Both the position numbers and the translations under genes were made by a program. The notes beneath the pieces are model-generated. The model made no database searches. It was not told the DNA's origin and saw only the letters and a program-made list of their open reading frames with translations. This document shows, piece after piece, positions 40,071-40,228 of a stretch of DNA of 40,228 bases. This stretch comes from Actinomycetes bacterium. GTDB taxonomy: Bacteria > Actinomycetota > Actinomycetes > S36-B12 > CAIYMF01. The stretch is from the NCBI GenBank assembly GCA_021784035.1, contig JAJXTD010000004.1, positions 1-40,228 of the forward strand, written 5' to 3'. Each line of letters opens with the position of its first letter. The first letter of the stretch is position 1.

Positions 40071-40085
40071 TCCCGCCACCCCGAC
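40071..40085 (+). repeat. Partial copy of the tRNA-Pro 3' end (possible att scar)
   Basis: TCCCGCCACCCCGAC (40071-40085) repeats exactly the tRNA 3' segment at 39955-39969, 116 bases downstream and in the same orientation. Such copies mark attachment sites of integrating elements or remnants of a deleted tRNA copy. From 40086 to the window end I see no supported gene. Confidence 0.5.
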
Positions 40086-40228
40086 AAGATCCAGCCGGTG
40101 TCTCGGCCCGGTGAACTTCACACCCGTCGCCTTCTGGCGCGGAAGCTTGGCGGTCTCTCGGGCTGAGGCACCCACCTCACGAATGTGGCTGCTGGACGCC
40201 CGATCAGCTTGACGTGCAGGCGGGGCTC

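Overview
The window is chromosomal DNA of a high-GC (by eye above 70%) member of the Actinomycetota. The evidence is near-exclusive C/G third positions, many GTG starts, 4-base ATGA/GTGA overlaps inside operons, several leaderless promoters, a WhiB-family regulator and actinobacterial families such as DUF2510, DUF4244, MarP and RsiG. Gene order closely follows a block I know from Mycobacterium tuberculosis (about Rv3649 to Rv3683) and Streptomyces coelicolor (about SCO3547 to SCO3580). That synteny supports several calls: BldG-type STAS protein with partner, helicase, Tad/Ssd cluster, HAD-IB hydrolase, Ms1-like RNA, Acs, MarP, Nth, Crp, ArsA-like pair, WblA/WhiB4 and a class A PBP. The genus cannot be named from sequence alone; a non-Streptomyces actinomycete is likely.

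Layout. 1-4347: start of a membrane pyrophosphatase (minus strand), a two-gene anti-sigma/anti-anti-sigma module, then a DEAH-type helicase overlapping a nucleotidyltransferase. 4344-9073: a minus-strand Tad (Flp-type) pilus or secretion cluster, ssd-tadA-tadB-tadC-flp-tadE-tadF-like. 9287-13421: HAD-IB phosphatase, two tandem paralogous membrane-anchored proteins with a threefold Cys-pair repeat that I do not recognise, and an in-frame broken piece of a further copy. 13440-13720: a structured RNA in the position of mycobacterial Ms1/MTS2823. 13788-14588: a degenerate Fic-like protein. 14697-21475: a monocarboxylate module of LytS-type kinase, LytTR regulator, small membrane partner, SSS symporter, YaaH-type acetate transporter and acetyl-CoA synthetase, with three phased direct repeats and a Crp-like palindrome before the YaaH gene. 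21551-25694: NhaA, a holin-like protein, an alpha/beta-hydrolase without its nucleophile, a DUF2510 membrane protein and a small protein. 25702-28896: operon nth-tlpA-nudL-marP (minus). 29012-30412: an RsiG-family protein and Crp. 30499-32924: operon DUF4177-ridA-nudix-MBL (minus). 33067-35279: paired ArsA-like ATPases. 35372-39787: WblA/WhiB4, class A PBP, YqeY-like protein and a metallophosphoesterase. 39895-39971: tRNA-Pro(CGG), followed by a perfect hairpin and a partial copy of its own 3' end that may be an attachment-site scar.

Most of the window is conserved core actinobacterial chromosome. The least explained parts are the tandem Cys-pair proteins inserted beside the Ms1-like RNA, a dispersed palindromic element present twice, an AT-rich symmetric operator between wblA and the PBP gene, and the possible tRNA attachment scar at the right edge. 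I saw no CRISPR array, insertion sequence or rRNA.
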